DNA from: an uncultured Ferrovum sp. | Lineage (GTDB): Bacteria; Pseudomonadota; Gammaproteobacteria; Burkholderiales; Ferrovaceae | Direction: 5' to 3' | Length of the DNA: 34,469 bases | Assembly: GCA_903863375.1 (NCBI GenBank) | Contig: CAIPBT010000082.1 | Coordinates: 1-34,469, forward strand | In this document: positions 1 to 7,414 of the stretch, piece after piece | Layout: each line of letters starts with the position of its first letter | Numbering within the stretch: the first letter of the stretch is position 1 | Translations under genes and position numbers: made by a program | Notes under the pieces: model-generated | The model's input: only the letters and a program-made list of their open reading frames with translations | Told to the model about the DNA's origin: nothing | Databases searched by the model: none

Positions 1-159
1 CAGATCAAGATCACCCTGCAGGCGCAGCTCGCCAGTGTCACCGACGTGGACTTCACGGCGGCCGTCAGCACCCTGACGCAGGCCCAGACGGCGTTGACGG
101 CGGCGCAGAAATCGTTTTCCCAGGTGGCCAACCTGTCGCTGTTCAATTACATCCAGTAA
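1..159 (+). CDS. flgL: Flagellar hook-filament junction protein FlgL, 3' end only
   Basis: The frame is open from the first base and ends with TAA at 157-159, giving the last 52 residues. The tail ends in LSLFNYIQ, and the preceding heptad-like Ala/Gln/Leu/Thr helix (SVTDVDFTAAVSTLTQAQTA) is the conserved C-terminal D0 helix of FlgL (HAP3), which pairs with the N-terminal helix in the assembled junction between hook and filament. The start and most of the protein lie outside the window. It is transcribed towards the leftward fli operon, so the two units converge at about 160-230. Assignment as FlgL rather than flagellin rests on the SLFNYI-type ending and the flagellar context. Confidence 0.85.
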   Translation, partial: QIKITLQAQLASVTDVDFTAAVSTLTQAQTALTAAQKSFSQVANLSLFNYIQ

Positions 160-171
160 CGGCCGGTGGCA

Positions 172-190
172 TTGCCGCGACCTGCGGCAA
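172..190. terminator. Stem-loop between convergent flgL and the small minus-strand gene
   Basis: A perfect 7-bp inverted repeat, TTGCCGC (172-178) and GCGGCAA (184-190), closes a 5-base loop 13 bases after the flgL stop. GGCC/GGCC flanks could lengthen the stem. There is no T-tract on either side, so it is at best a weak or Rho-assisted bidirectional terminator. Confidence 0.35.
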
Positions 191-228
191 CGGCCGCCGA
201 CGCCTGGTCAGCCGCCTCGCGGTCACCC

Positions 229-534
229 TCAGGGTTGCCGGACCTGCGCCGCAGCACGCTGGTCGATGCCGGCCAAGCGTGCGCGCTCGAACAACAGGTT
301 GAGTTCCAGCAGTTCCCGCTCCAGCGACCGATCACCAGCCGCCACAGGGGCGGGCTGGCTTGCAGGGAGGCGTGGCTGCGGCCGGGCCTGATGTGCCTGC
401 AGCAGGGTCAACGGCGGGCTGGCGCGTCTCGCCAGCCACCAGGCGCGCAGGCGCAGGCGCCAGCGCGCGGCGGGCAGCGCTGGGACGAAATGACGATGCC
501 GTAGATGGGGCAGGACGTGGATGATGGCACTCAT
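229..534 (-). CDS. Small Arg/Ala-rich protein of unknown function, candidate late flagellar gene
   Basis: This encodes 101 residues starting MSAIIHVLPHLRH. I do not recognise the family. The N-terminal third is rich in Arg, His and Trp (RWRLRLRAWWLARR), the middle is Pro/Gln/Ala-rich and probably disordered, and the C-terminus is a short amphipathic helix (SLERELLELNLLFERARLAG). There is no signal peptide or obvious membrane span. The start is chosen because GAGGAG (complement of 543-548) lies 8 bases upstream. A longer upstream frame runs into fliR without a better start. It follows fliR after a 127-base gap holding a sigma-28-like promoter (584-610), suggesting separate late-class expression. 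It could still be a chance open frame in GC-rich DNA; the RBS and promoter are the main support. Confidence 0.55.
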   Translation of the reverse strand: MSAIIHVLPHLRHRHFVPALPAARWRLRLRAWWLARRASPPLTLLQAHQARPQPRLPASQPAPVAAGDRSLERELLELNLLFERARLAGIDQRAAAQVRQP

Positions 535-583
535 GACCGGATCTCCTCGATACGACAGCCTGTCGCCAGGACGCGCATCCTGA

Positions 584-610
584 ATTGCGGCAGGGATTCC
601 GAAAACTTGA
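584..610 (-). promoter_or_regulatory. Candidate sigma-28 (FliA) promoter for the small gene at 229-534
   Basis: On the minus strand TCAAGTTT (complement of 603-610), an 11-base spacer and GCCGCAAT (complement of 584-591) match the sigma-28 consensus TAAAGTTT-N11-GCCGATAA at 7/8 and 5/8 positions with exact spacing. That is the same score as the promoter ahead of fliC in this window. The expected start site lies about 40 bases before the ATG at 534. Confidence 0.5.
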
Positions 611-661
611 ACGTCGTCCGGTTGTTCGGCGTGAACCGACGCGTCCTGGCCGGGCCGCGCT

Positions 662-1441
662 TCACAGGGTGGCGGCAGTGCGCGCAACCGCACTGATGGC
701 CACCCCCCACAGCCGGTCAAACGCGCGCAACCACTCAGGCATGCCCAGCGTCAGCAGGAGCAGGCCAGAGCCCAGCGTGATCGGGAAGCCAATCGAAAAG
801 ATGTTCAGCTGCGGTGCCGCGCGCGAGAGCATGCCCAAGGCGATGTTGACGATGATCAGGGTCATCGTGACGGGCAGGGCCATCACCAGGCCGTGCATCA
901 CCAGCACGCCACCGTACGCCGCGAGCTGGTGCATGCCCGCCAGGTGCAGGCCACCCTCGGCCACCGGCAGGGTCTGGAAGGTCTGCGCCAGGCCGCCGAT
1001 CAGCGCGAGATGCCCATCGATGGCAAAGAACACCAGGCCGGCCAGTGTGGTCAGCACCGCCGTGACCGAGGTGGTGCTGGAGGCACTGTTGGGATCGTAG
1101 AGGGTGGAAAATCCGAGACCCATGCCGGTCCCGGCCAGCTCGCCGGCCAGGGAGACGGCACCGTAGAGCACCTGCAGGATCAGGCCCAAGGAGCTGCCGA
1201 TCACGATTTCGCGGATCAGCACCGCGATGCCCGCCCAGGAGCCCACACTGACCGCCGGCAGCGGTCCCAGGGTTGGTGCGATGGCGAGCGTGATGAAGAT
1301 GCCCAGCAGCAGCCTGACCTGCATGGGTATGCCCTGTTCCGAAAAAAAGGGGGCGGTCATGAACACGCCGAGAATGCGCGCCAGCGGCCAGATCAGCATC
1401 GCCAGCCAGCCCTGCAGCTGGGCATCGGTCAGGTTGATCAT
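662..1441 (-). CDS. fliR: Flagellar export-gate protein FliR
   Basis: This is a 259-residue integral membrane protein, the usual FliR length. FliR joins FliP and FliQ in the helical export gate of the flagellar type III secretion system at the inner membrane. Hydrophobic helices run throughout. The sequence shows FliR landmarks: an N-terminal ARILGVFMTAPFF segment, the EIVIGSSLGLILQ stretch with the conserved GE region (SLAGELAGTGMGLGFSTLYDP), and a C-terminal APQLNIFSIGFPI motif followed by a last hydrophobic helix. It starts 15 bases after fliQ and is the last classic gene of the fliF-fliR operon. In many bacteria flhB follows fliR; here it does not, so flhB/flhA must be elsewhere. Confidence 0.97.
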   Translation of the reverse strand: MINLTDAQLQGWLAMLIWPLARILGVFMTAPFFSEQGIPMQVRLLLGIFITLAIAPTLGPLPAVSVGSWAGIAVLIREIVIGSSLGLILQVLYGAVSLAGELAGTGMGLGFSTLYDPNSASSTTSVTAVLTTLAGLVFFAIDGHLALIGGLAQTFQTLPVAEGGLHLAGMHQLAAYGGVLVMHGLVMALPVTMTLIIVNIALGMLSRAAPQLNIFSIGFPITLGSGLLLLTLGMPEWLRAFDRLWGVAISAVARTAATL

Positions 1442-1456
1442 GGTGCTTGGCCTGCC

Positions 1457-1726
1457 TCAGTTCACCATGCCGGGAATACTGGTGAGCAGGTGTCGGGTGT
1501 AGTCGGTGAGCTGGGCGAGCATCCAAGAACCCGCCAGCCCGAGAGTGACGAACACGGCGACCAGCTTCGGGATGAACGACAAGGTGCTTTCGTTGATCTG
1601 GGTGGCCGCCTGGAAGATGCTGACCAGCAGGCCCACGGCCAGGGCCACAAGCAGGAGTGGCGCAGACACCAGCAGCGTGAGTTGCATGGCCTCGCGGCCC
1701 ATGGTGACGACACTTTCGGGAGTCAT
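1457..1726 (-). CDS. fliQ: Flagellar export-gate protein FliQ
   Basis: This 89-residue protein starts MTPESVVTMGREAMQ and consists of two long hydrophobic helices (about residues 15-40 and 52-75), exactly the FliQ architecture. FliQ packs around the FliP/FliR core in the inner-membrane export gate. The family landmarks PLLLVALAVGLLVSIFQAATQINE and the FIPKL segment are present. An AGGA element lies shortly upstream of the ATG. It lies between fliP, separated by a 107-base gap holding no visible gene, and fliR. Confidence 0.97.
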   Translation of the reverse strand: MTPESVVTMGREAMQLTLLVSAPLLLVALAVGLLVSIFQAATQINESTLSFIPKLVAVFVTLGLAGSWMLAQLTDYTRHLLTSIPGMVN

Positions 1727-1833
1727 GGCTGGGGTCCTGTGACGGGTTGGGGCGGAATGGGGAAGTGAAAGGGAGCGGAGGACAGCCTTGGGCGGCGTGT
1801 CGTCAGGTGAATCCGTTGTCAGGGGATCTGGCG

Positions 1834-2628
1834 TCAGGTGACAAAACTGGCCGCCAGCGAGCCGATCAGCAGTTGCCAGCCATCCACCAGCACGAACAGC
1901 ATCAGCTTGATCGGCATCGAGATGATGCTGGGCGAGACCATCATCATGCCCATGCTCATCAGCACGCTGGCCGTGACCAGATCGATGATCAGGAAGGGGA
2001 TGAAGATCGCGAAGCCGATCTGGAAGGCCGTCTTCAGTTCGCTGGTGACGAAGGCCGGCACCAGCAGCCGCATCGGTACCGCCGCCGCATCCTGCGGCGG
2101 GGCCTCATGGGCGATCTTCACGAACAGGGCCAGATCGGCCTGCCGCGTCTGTTTCATCATGAAGGTTTTCAGGGGGGCACTGCCGCGTGCCAGGGCTTCC
2201 TCAAAACCGATCTGGCTGGCCTGGAAGGGCTGCCAGGCCTCGGTGTAGACCTTGTCCAAGGTCGGCCCCATCACGAACACGGTCAGGAACAGCGACAGGC
2301 CGATGATTACCTGGTTGGGGGGCGAGGTCTGCAGGCCGAGGGCGTGACGCAGCAGCGACAGAACGATCACGATCCGGGTAAAGGCGGTGGTCATCAGCAG
2401 CACTGCCGGCACAAACGACAGGGCCGAGAAGAACAGCAGGGTCTGCACGCTGAGGCTGTAGGTTTGCGTGCCACCCGCCCCCGGCGTGGCGGTCAGGGCT
2501 GGCAGCAGGGCGCTTTCGGCCTGTGCCAGCGTGGCCATGCCCAGCAGGGCCGCGGCGAGGCCAGCCCGGGTCAGCACGCGCGACACGGGCGCACTCACGA
2601 CAGGCGCACTCATGACGGGCGCATTCAT
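1834..2628 (-). CDS. fliP: Flagellar export-gate protein FliP
   Basis: This encodes 264 residues from the ATG at 2628, which overlaps the fliO stop as ATGA. A longer open frame to 2898 is only the shadow of fliO. A cleavable signal sequence ends near ATLAQA (about residue 37), as in other FliP proteins. Mature FliP features follow: [22 protein letters not shown], the [23 protein letters not shown] block, and the C-terminal [20 protein letters not shown] and VDLV/MMMVSP-type helices. FliP forms the pentameric core of the secretion pore with FliR. The N-terminus has a repeated Ala/Pro/Val/Ser stretch ([12 protein letters not shown]) that looks like local slippage. Assignment is secure. Confidence 0.97.
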   Translation of the reverse strand: MNAPVMSAPVVSAPVSRVLTRAGLAAALLGMATLAQAESALLPALTATPGAGGTQTYSLSVQTLLFFSALSFVPAVLLMTTAFTRIVIVLSLLRHALGLQTSPPNQVIIGLSLFLTVFVMGPTLDKVYTEAWQPFQASQIGFEEALARGSAPLKTFMMKQTRQADLALFVKIAHEAPPQDAAAVPMRLLVPAFVTSELKTAFQIGFAIFIPFLIIDLVTASVLMSMGMMMVSPSIISMPIKLMLFVLVDGWQLLIGSLAASFVT

Positions 2629-2966
2629 GGCTTGCGCTCCGGCGCAGCCGACGCGAAGCGCGCCAGCCATTGCGGAAAAGCGGCCGGGGTTGCCGCCGGC
2701 ACTCCCTGGGGTGCCGCATCCTGGCGGGGCAGGGTGTGCAGGGCGTTGACCTGCCCGGCGGCCACGCCCACCACCAGCCAGGTGTCGGCCACTTCCAGCA
2801 CCAGCACCCGTTCGCGGGTGCCCACCCGCACGCCACCGACAATCCGCACGGGGCCACGCGCCAGGGCCTGCAGACCGCCACTGCGCCGGAAGATCCACGC
2901 ACTGCCGAACATCAGGGCGATAACGAGCGCGAGGCCTCCGACAGCCTGTAACAGGGCACCGCTCAT
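2625..2966 (-). CDS. fliO: Flagellar biosynthesis protein FliO
   Basis: This is a 113-residue single-pass protein. Residues about 9-26 ([17 protein letters not shown]) form the membrane helix, followed by a basic cytosolic region with the FliO signature [29 protein letters not shown]. FliO is a scaffold that helps FliP oligomerise during export-gate assembly. The gene overlaps both neighbours by 4 bases (ATGA), so fliN-fliO-fliP are probably translationally coupled. The C-terminal Pro/Ala-rich tail is typical of this poorly conserved family. Confidence 0.93.
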   Translation of the reverse strand: MSGALLQAVGGLALVIALMFGSAWIFRRSGGLQALARGPVRIVGGVRVGTRERVLVLEVADTWLVVGVAAGQVNALHTLPRQDAAPQGVPAATPAAFPQWLARFASAAPERKP

Positions 2967-3355
2967 CGGTTCAGCTTCCGGATCCGTTCGCCCGGCGTGA
3001 TCACGTCGGTCAGCCGGATGCCAAAGCGGTCGTTCACCACCACCACCTCGCCCTGGGCAATCAGGCAGCCGTTCACGAACACGTTCATGGGCTCACCGGC
3101 GAGACCGTCGAGCTCGACCACCGATCCTTGGGCCAGTTGCAGCAGGGATTTGATCGGCAGCTTGGTGCGGCCGAGTTCCACCGTGAGCTGCACCGGGATA
3201 TCGAGGATCATGTCGATGTCGCGCGGCTGGCCCGGCGGAAGGTCGCCGGTCAGCGGCTGGAATATCGCGGCAGGCTGCACCTCCGGGGTGGCGGCAGCTT
3301 CCTGCTCCGCGAGCGCGGCGGCCCAGTCGTCGACCGGGGCTTCGTTTTCTGCCAT
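2963..3355 (-). CDS. fliN: Flagellar motor switch protein FliN
   Basis: This is a 130-residue protein with a variable acidic/Ala/Pro N-terminal half (about 1-48). A SpoA (SPOA/FliMN_C) domain follows, containing [21 protein letters not shown] and the hydrophobic patch [21 protein letters not shown], ending RFGIRLTDV. FliN forms the lower C-ring and docks FliH for export. AAGGAG lies 6 bases before the ATG. It is 10 bases downstream of fliM and overlaps fliO by 4 bases. Confidence 0.97.
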   Translation of the reverse strand: MAENEAPVDDWAAALAEQEAAATPEVQPAAIFQPLTGDLPPGQPRDIDMILDIPVQLTVELGRTKLPIKSLLQLAQGSVVELDGLAGEPMNVFVNGCLIAQGEVVVVNDRFGIRLTDVITPGERIRKLNR

Positions 3356-3365
3356 CAGAATCTCC

Positions 3366-4358
3366 TTAGCTGTCCTGTTCGCTGTCCGGTTGGGTCAGCA
3401 GGCGGTCCACCTTCAGGGCATAGCGCCCCTGGTGGATGCCGTAATGCGCTTGCAGCACCGGTACGTTGTCGACCGTGCACTGGATGTCTTCGCTGATCTC
3501 GATCGGCAGGATGTCGCCGGTCTTGATGCCGATCAGGTCTTCCACCGTGATCCGGCGGCTGGCCAGCGTCGCGACCAGTTCGACCTCCGACTGCTTGATC
3601 TGCTGGCGCAGCAGCCGGCCCCAGCGCCGGTCCACTTCGATCTGCTCGCCCTGAACCGCCGACGAGAGCAGATCGCGCACCGGTTCGATCATCGAGTACG
3701 GCAGACAGATGTGCAGATCGCCGTTGCCGGAACCCATTTCGATATGGAACGTGGTGGTGATCACCACTTCGCTCGGCGTGGCGACGTTGGCGAACTGGGT
3801 GTTCACTTCGCTGCGTACGAATTCGAATTCCACCGGGTGCACCGGCTGCCAGGAGCGGGCATAGGTTTCGTGCACCTGTTCCAGCATGCGCTGGATGATG
3901 CGCTGCTCGGTCGGCGTGAAATCCCGGCCCTCGATCCGGGTGTGGAAGCGGCCATCTCCGCCGAACAGGTTGTCCACGGTAAGGAACACCAGGCTTGGAT
4001 CAAAGATGAACACGCACATGCCGCGCAAGGGCCGCATGTGGCAGATGTTGATGTTGGTGGGAACCACCAGGTTGCGCATGAATTCGCCGTACTTGCTTAC
4101 CTTGACCTGGCCGACCGAGATCTCGGGATTGCGCCGGGTGAAGTTGTACAGCGCCACCCGCAGGTAACGGGCAAAGCGTTCGTTGATGATTTCCAGCGTG
4201 GGCATGCGCCCACGCACAATCCGCTCCTGCTTGGCGAGGTTGTAAGGCTGGATGCCGACCGTCTCGGCCGCATCGGTTGCCACGTCTTCCTCGCCGGTGA
4301 CGCCCTTCAGCAGCGCATCGACCTCGTCCTGCGAGAGGATCTCGTCGCTCATCGTCAT
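3366..4358 (-). CDS. fliM: Flagellar motor switch protein FliM
   Basis: This encodes 330 residues, the standard FliM length. The N-terminal ILSQDEVDALLKGV is the CheY-P binding peptide. The middle CheC-like domain contains GGDGRFHTRIEGRDFTPTE, with the GGxG motif that contacts FliG. The C-terminus is a SpoA domain that pairs with FliN. FliM transmits the chemotaxis signal to rotor switching in the C-ring. The first ATG (4358) is kept because GGGAG lies 9 bases upstream; the second ATG at 4352 would be too far from it. An intact CheY-binding peptide implies a functional chemotaxis system elsewhere in the genome. Confidence 0.98.
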   Translation of the reverse strand: MTMSDEILSQDEVDALLKGVTGEEDVATDAAETVGIQPYNLAKQERIVRGRMPTLEIINERFARYLRVALYNFTRRNPEISVGQVKVSKYGEFMRNLVVPTNINICHMRPLRGMCVFIFDPSLVFLTVDNLFGGDGRFHTRIEGRDFTPTEQRIIQRMLEQVHETYARSWQPVHPVEFEFVRSEVNTQFANVATPSEVVITTTFHIEMGSGNGDLHICLPYSMIEPVRDLLSSAVQGEQIEVDRRWGRLLRQQIKQSEVELVATLASRRITVEDLIGIKTGDILPIEISEDIQCTVDNVPVLQAHYGIHQGRYALKVDRLLTQPDSEQDS

Positions 4359-4402
4359 GGTGGAGGGCTCCCGGCCAGCCGGCGGATTGCAGGCATGGTC
4401 AT

Positions 4403-5014
4403 TTACTGGATGATGAAAGCGGTGAAGAACACCCGGGTGATTTCGGGCAGTTCCAGCTCATCGTCTTCCGCTGCGGTGGCGATCTGCTCGATGATCTGGT
4501 CCGAGAGCTTGAGCTTGCCCTCGGTGCTGCGCAGGTCGGCAGCCTTGCTGCCGGACAGCAGCTTGATCACGCGGTCGCGGATCATCGCCGTGTGCTTTTT
4601 CAGTTCTTCCACGGCGGCTTCGCCGGGCACCTGCATCACCAGCGTGGCCTGCAGGTAATGCTCCTGTTCGGTGTCGGACAGGTTGACCGTGAAGGGGTCC
4701 AGGTTGAGGTAGGCCGGCGGCTCGACCTTTTCGCCAGCCTTCTTCTTTTTCTTCTTTTTCTTTTTCTTGATCGGATTGCCGTCGGCATCGAGCGCGACCT
4801 TCTCGTCCTTGCCCTTGGCCGCTTTTCCGGCGTCTTCTTCTTCCGCGGCCGCTGCGGCCTCTTCCGCCGCCTTCGCGGCGGCCGGCTTGGCGACCAGGAA
4901 GTAGTAACCGCCACCGCCCAGGCCGAGCAGCAGCACCACGGCGCCGATGATCAGCGGTAGTTTGCTTTTCTTTTTGGCGGGGGCTTCTTCTGCACCGTGC
5001 TCTGCGTCTGCCAT
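4403..5014 (-). CDS. fliL: Flagellar basal-body-associated protein FliL, with a lysine-run insertion
   Basis: This is 203 residues from the ATG at 5014, chosen because GAGG lies 7 bases ahead of it but only 1 base ahead of the alternative ATG at 5020. The order is: short cytosolic N-terminus, one membrane helix (about residues 20-41, LPLIIGAVVLLLGLGGGGYYF), an Ala/Glu-rich linker, a run of ten lysines, then the periplasmic FliL domain starting near PPAYLNLDPFTVNL and ending VFFTAFIIQ. FliL sits around the stator units and supports torque. FliL proteins are usually about 150-180 residues; the extra length here is the charged linker. A 175-base gap separates it from fliK, but I found no convincing promoter there. 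Confidence 0.95.
   Translation of the reverse strand: MADAEHGAEEAPAKKKSKLPLIIGAVVLLLGLGGGGYYFLVAKPAAAKAAEEAAAAAEEEDAGKAAKGKDEKVALDADGNPIKKKKKKKKKKAGEKVEPPAYLNLDPFTVNLSDTEQEHYLQATLVMQVPGEAAVEELKKHTAMIRDRVIKLLSGSKAADLRSTEGKLKLSDQIIEQIATAAEDDELELPEITRVFFTAFIIQ
4739..4768 (-). repeat. Ten-lysine codon run inside fliL
   Basis: Ten consecutive lysine codons, seven AAG and three AAA, follow the Ala/Glu linker and precede the periplasmic FliL domain. The run sits on the periplasmic side of the membrane helix. A-rich runs like this are prone to slippage in replication, transcription or translation. Confidence 0.85.
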
Positions 5015-5189
5015 GACCATTCCTCGAAGTGGATGGCACGATTATGGGCAGGGCTGGTGATGCCGCATGCCGGGAAAAACGCCGCTTTGAGGGGGTATAT
5101 CGCGGTTTCGGGCGGCACCCGGCGCGGCGTCCGGCACGATGCCCGGCCGCCGGGCCGCGGAATGGTCGTGGTGCGCGCAGTACGCTGGT

Positions 5190-6953
5190 TCAGGCGAAGG
5201 TGTCGAGCCGCCCCGGTCCACTGCCGCTGCTGCGCGCCGGGGCCGGGACGCTGCCAATGGTTGCGCCGGCCCCGCTGCCGCCCGGAGCGTCCGCCGCCCG
5301 GGTGGGTTGTCGGCGGGAGGGTTGCTGCTGGGCGCTGGCCTGCTGCTGGGCCTGCTGCTGCTGCGCCTGCTGCTGGGCAAGTTGCTGCTGGGACGAGGCC
5401 TGGCCGCCATCGGCTTGCACGCTTGCCTGGTTCAGCGTAAGCCCCGCTTCGGCAAACAGGTGGCGCAGCTGAGGCAGGCTGTTTTCGATCGCTTGCCGGA
5501 CCGCATCGTGCGCTGTGCTGAAGCTGGCACTGGCCTGGTCCTGTTGCACGCTGAGCGTCACCTGCAGGGGGCCCAGGTGCGGTGGATGGAGGGTGAGCTG
5601 GGCACTGGAAATCTGCTGGCTGGCCATGAACAGGGCCTGCTGGCCCAGCGCGGCGGCCCAACGGGATTCGCCGACCGTCGGGGCGACTGGCAGGGTAGGC
5701 AGCACGGCCTCGGGCGCGCTGGCAGCGCTTTGCTGCAGGATCTCGCTGGCCAGGGGAGCGGCAGCCAGTGGATTGGCGGCAAGTCCGTCGGCCAGCGGCG
5801 TCAGTGTTGCGTTGCCCAGACCGGCTGATCCCGTCAGCTCCCCGAGGGTACCCGATGCGCCATCGCCGGCCAGTCCGCGCAGGCCATTTAGCGCGGCGAT
5901 TCCGGTCGCGCCGGCGAGATCACCCCCCACCGCGCTGGCGGCACCGTTGCCGGCCTGCAGCGCCTGGACGCCGGCCAGCAGGTTCTGGAATGCCTGCACG
6001 GCATCTGCCGCTGGCGTACCGGCAGCGTTGGCGGCCGCGCCCGCCGTCGCGCTGGCGGTAAGCGCGAGTGGGTTATCGGCGCCAGCACCACCACCCGGCT
6101 GGCCACCGGCGCCCAGAGCCCCAGCACCCAGAGCCCCAGCACCCAGAGCCCCGGCACCCAGAGCCCCGGCACCCAGAGCACCGGCACCCTGGCCACCGGC
6201 ACGCTGGCCACCGGCACCCGGGCCCCTGGAGGAAGCAGCATCGTGCACCGCCGCCGCTGCCGGGCCAGACCGGGCGGCAATCTGGTGTACCGCGTTGTTA
6301 CCGTTGGCGTCGGTGCTGCCGTTGGCGACGGGGGCGTTGGTTGCCGTTTCGGCCGCTGGCTGGTTGGATCCGGCGCTGCCTGTCGTGGCGCTGCCAGCGC
6401 TGCCGTCGGTTATCGCGCCGGCGCTGGCGGTAGCGAGGGTGCCCGTCATCCCGGACGGGTTGCCGGTCGCGCCGACCGATGGGTGGATGCCGGCCGAGGC
6501 GGCTGCGTCCAGAGCCTGCGTCGCCTGTTGTGCCTGGCTGGCCAACAGCCCTTGCTGGGCCTGGGCCGTCAGCTGGGCCTGCTGGGCCTGCGCCGTCTGC
6601 TGCGCCTGCTGCGCGGCGATCTGCTGGTCCAGGGCGGTCTGCGCTGCCTGCAGGCTGGCGCGCTGGCGCGTCTGGGTGGCTTGCGCACTCGCTACCTGCT
6701 GGCGGGTCTGGTCGCTGGTCTCGTGCTGCAGCGTGGCCTGTTGCAACGCTGACTGCCGCGTCAGGTCGTTGGCCTCAGGCGCCAAGGTTGCGCCCAACGT
6801 GTCCTGCTGCTGCAGCCGGGCAGCGGTGGAGAGGCCCTGCTGGAACAGGCTGGCAAAACTGCCGCTGGCGTCCGTACCGCCCGTGCTGCCTGCCGTTGCT
6901 GGCGCTGGGGCAGTCACAGCGGCTTGGGCGGAGGTAGGGGTGACAACGCGCAT
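5190..6953 (-). CDS. fliK: Flagellar hook-length control protein FliK
   Basis: This encodes 587 residues from the ATG at 6953 (MRVVTPTSAQ), preferred because GAGG lies 9 bases upstream; the ATG at 6962 directly abuts that element. FliK is the secreted molecular ruler that stops hook growth and switches export specificity through FlhB. The first 400 or so residues are Ala/Gln/Gly/Thr-rich and disordered, with a Gln-rich segment of QAQQ-type repeats and a Gly-Ala-Leu-Gly tandem repeat (6112-6216). The C-terminal domain (about 440-520) holds the Flg_hook core LHPPHLGPLQVTLSV followed by LPQLRHLFAEAGL. A Gln-rich tail (QQQAQQQQAQQQ) and a basic/Pro end follow. It is large for FliK (often 350-450). 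It starts 11 bases after the fliJ stop. Confidence 0.93.
   Translation of the reverse strand: MRVVTPTSAQAAVTAPAPATAGSTGGTDASGSFASLFQQGLSTAARLQQQDTLGATLAPEANDLTRQSALQQATLQHETSDQTRQQVASAQATQTRQRASLQAAQTALDQQIAAQQAQQTAQAQQAQLTAQAQQGLLASQAQQATQALDAAASAGIHPSVGATGNPSGMTGTLATASAGAITDGSAGSATTGSAGSNQPAAETATNAPVANGSTDANGNNAVHQIAARSGPAAAAVHDAASSRGPGAGGQRAGGQGAGALGAGALGAGALGAGALGAGALGAGGQPGGGAGADNPLALTASATAGAAANAAGTPAADAVQAFQNLLAGVQALQAGNGAASAVGGDLAGATGIAALNGLRGLAGDGASGTLGELTGSAGLGNATLTPLADGLAANPLAAAPLASEILQQSAASAPEAVLPTLPVAPTVGESRWAAALGQQALFMASQQISSAQLTLHPPHLGPLQVTLSVQQDQASASFSTAHDAVRQAIENSLPQLRHLFAEAGLTLNQASVQADGGQASSQQQLAQQQAQQQQAQQQASAQQQPSRRQPTRAADAPGGSGAGATIGSVPAPARSSGSGPGRLDTFA
6112..6216 (-). repeat. 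15-bp tandem repeat in fliK encoding Gly-Ala-Leu-Gly-Ala units
   Basis: Five near-perfect 15-bp units (plus-strand form CCCAGAGCCCCGGCA, differing at one or two bases) run from 6112 to 6186. Two diverged units with CTGGCCACCGGCA continue to 6216. Read in frame they give repeated GALGA pentapeptides, then GGQGA-type units. Copy-number change would lengthen or shorten the protein by 5 residues without a frameshift. Confidence 0.9.
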
Positions 6954-6964
6954 GGGGGGCATCC

Positions 6965-7414
6965 TCAAAGGGGAGATTTGCGGGCAGCGGCGATCCGCGC
7001 GGCATAGCCGTCGGATTCGCGTTGTTCCCGTTTGGCGGCGACGCGATCGGCAGCCACACTGCGGCGCCTGGCAAGGATTTCGAAGCTTTTCAGTTGGCGC
7101 CGGCATTCCTGCCAGCGTTGCTGGGCAAGACCCAGCGCCCGCTGCGACTGCTGGCAGGCCTGTCCCTGCTGCTCGACGGCTTGGTCGAGCTGGGTCAGGA
7201 AGCGCCGGAAATTGAGCAGCTCACCGATCGCCATGCCGCCGCTGGCCGACTGGGTCAGGCGGTTCTGGTACTCCACGCGATAGCCCTGCAGCATCTGCAG
7301 TTTCTGTTCCTGCTGGTCGCGGGCGCTGGTGGCCAGCCCGAGCACCCGGGTGGCCTCGTCGTAGGCTTCCTGGGCGCGTCCGATCAACAGGGCGATGGTG
7401 CTGTCGGTACTCAT
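6965..7414 (-). CDS. fliJ: Flagellar export chaperone FliJ
   Basis: This is 149 residues from the ATG at 7414 ([10 protein letters not shown]), which overlaps the fliI stop as ATGA; an upstream in-frame start at 7444 would lie inside fliI. The protein is an almost continuous antiparallel coiled coil (for example [22 protein letters not shown] and the C-terminal [20 protein letters not shown]). This matches FliJ, the central stalk of the FliI ATPase ring, which also escorts chaperones to FlhA. It sits between fliI and fliK as in other beta/gammaproteobacteria. Confidence 0.93.
   Translation of the reverse strand: MSTDSTIALLIGRAQEAYDEATRVLGLATSARDQQEQKLQMLQGYRVEYQNRLTQSASGGMAIGELLNFRRFLTQLDQAVEQQGQACQQSQRALGLAQQRWQECRRQLKSFEILARRRSVAADRVAAKREQRESDGYAARIAAARKSPL

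Noticed and set aside
166-504. 112-residue plus-strand frame opposite the small gene
   Set aside because: No RBS, no recognisable domain; it is antisense to a frame with a strong RBS and promoter.
1747-3000. 417-residue plus-strand frame antisense to fliP and fliO
   Set aside because: Gln/His/Arg-rich shadow frame; fliP and fliO on the other strand are unmistakable.
5034-5050. TGGCACG as a sigma-54 -24 element near fliL
   Set aside because: It points away from the operon on the plus strand, and the -12 position reads GG instead of GC.
6112-6216. Repeat array considered as a CRISPR
   Set aside because: The units are contiguous with no unique spacers and are in frame inside fliK.
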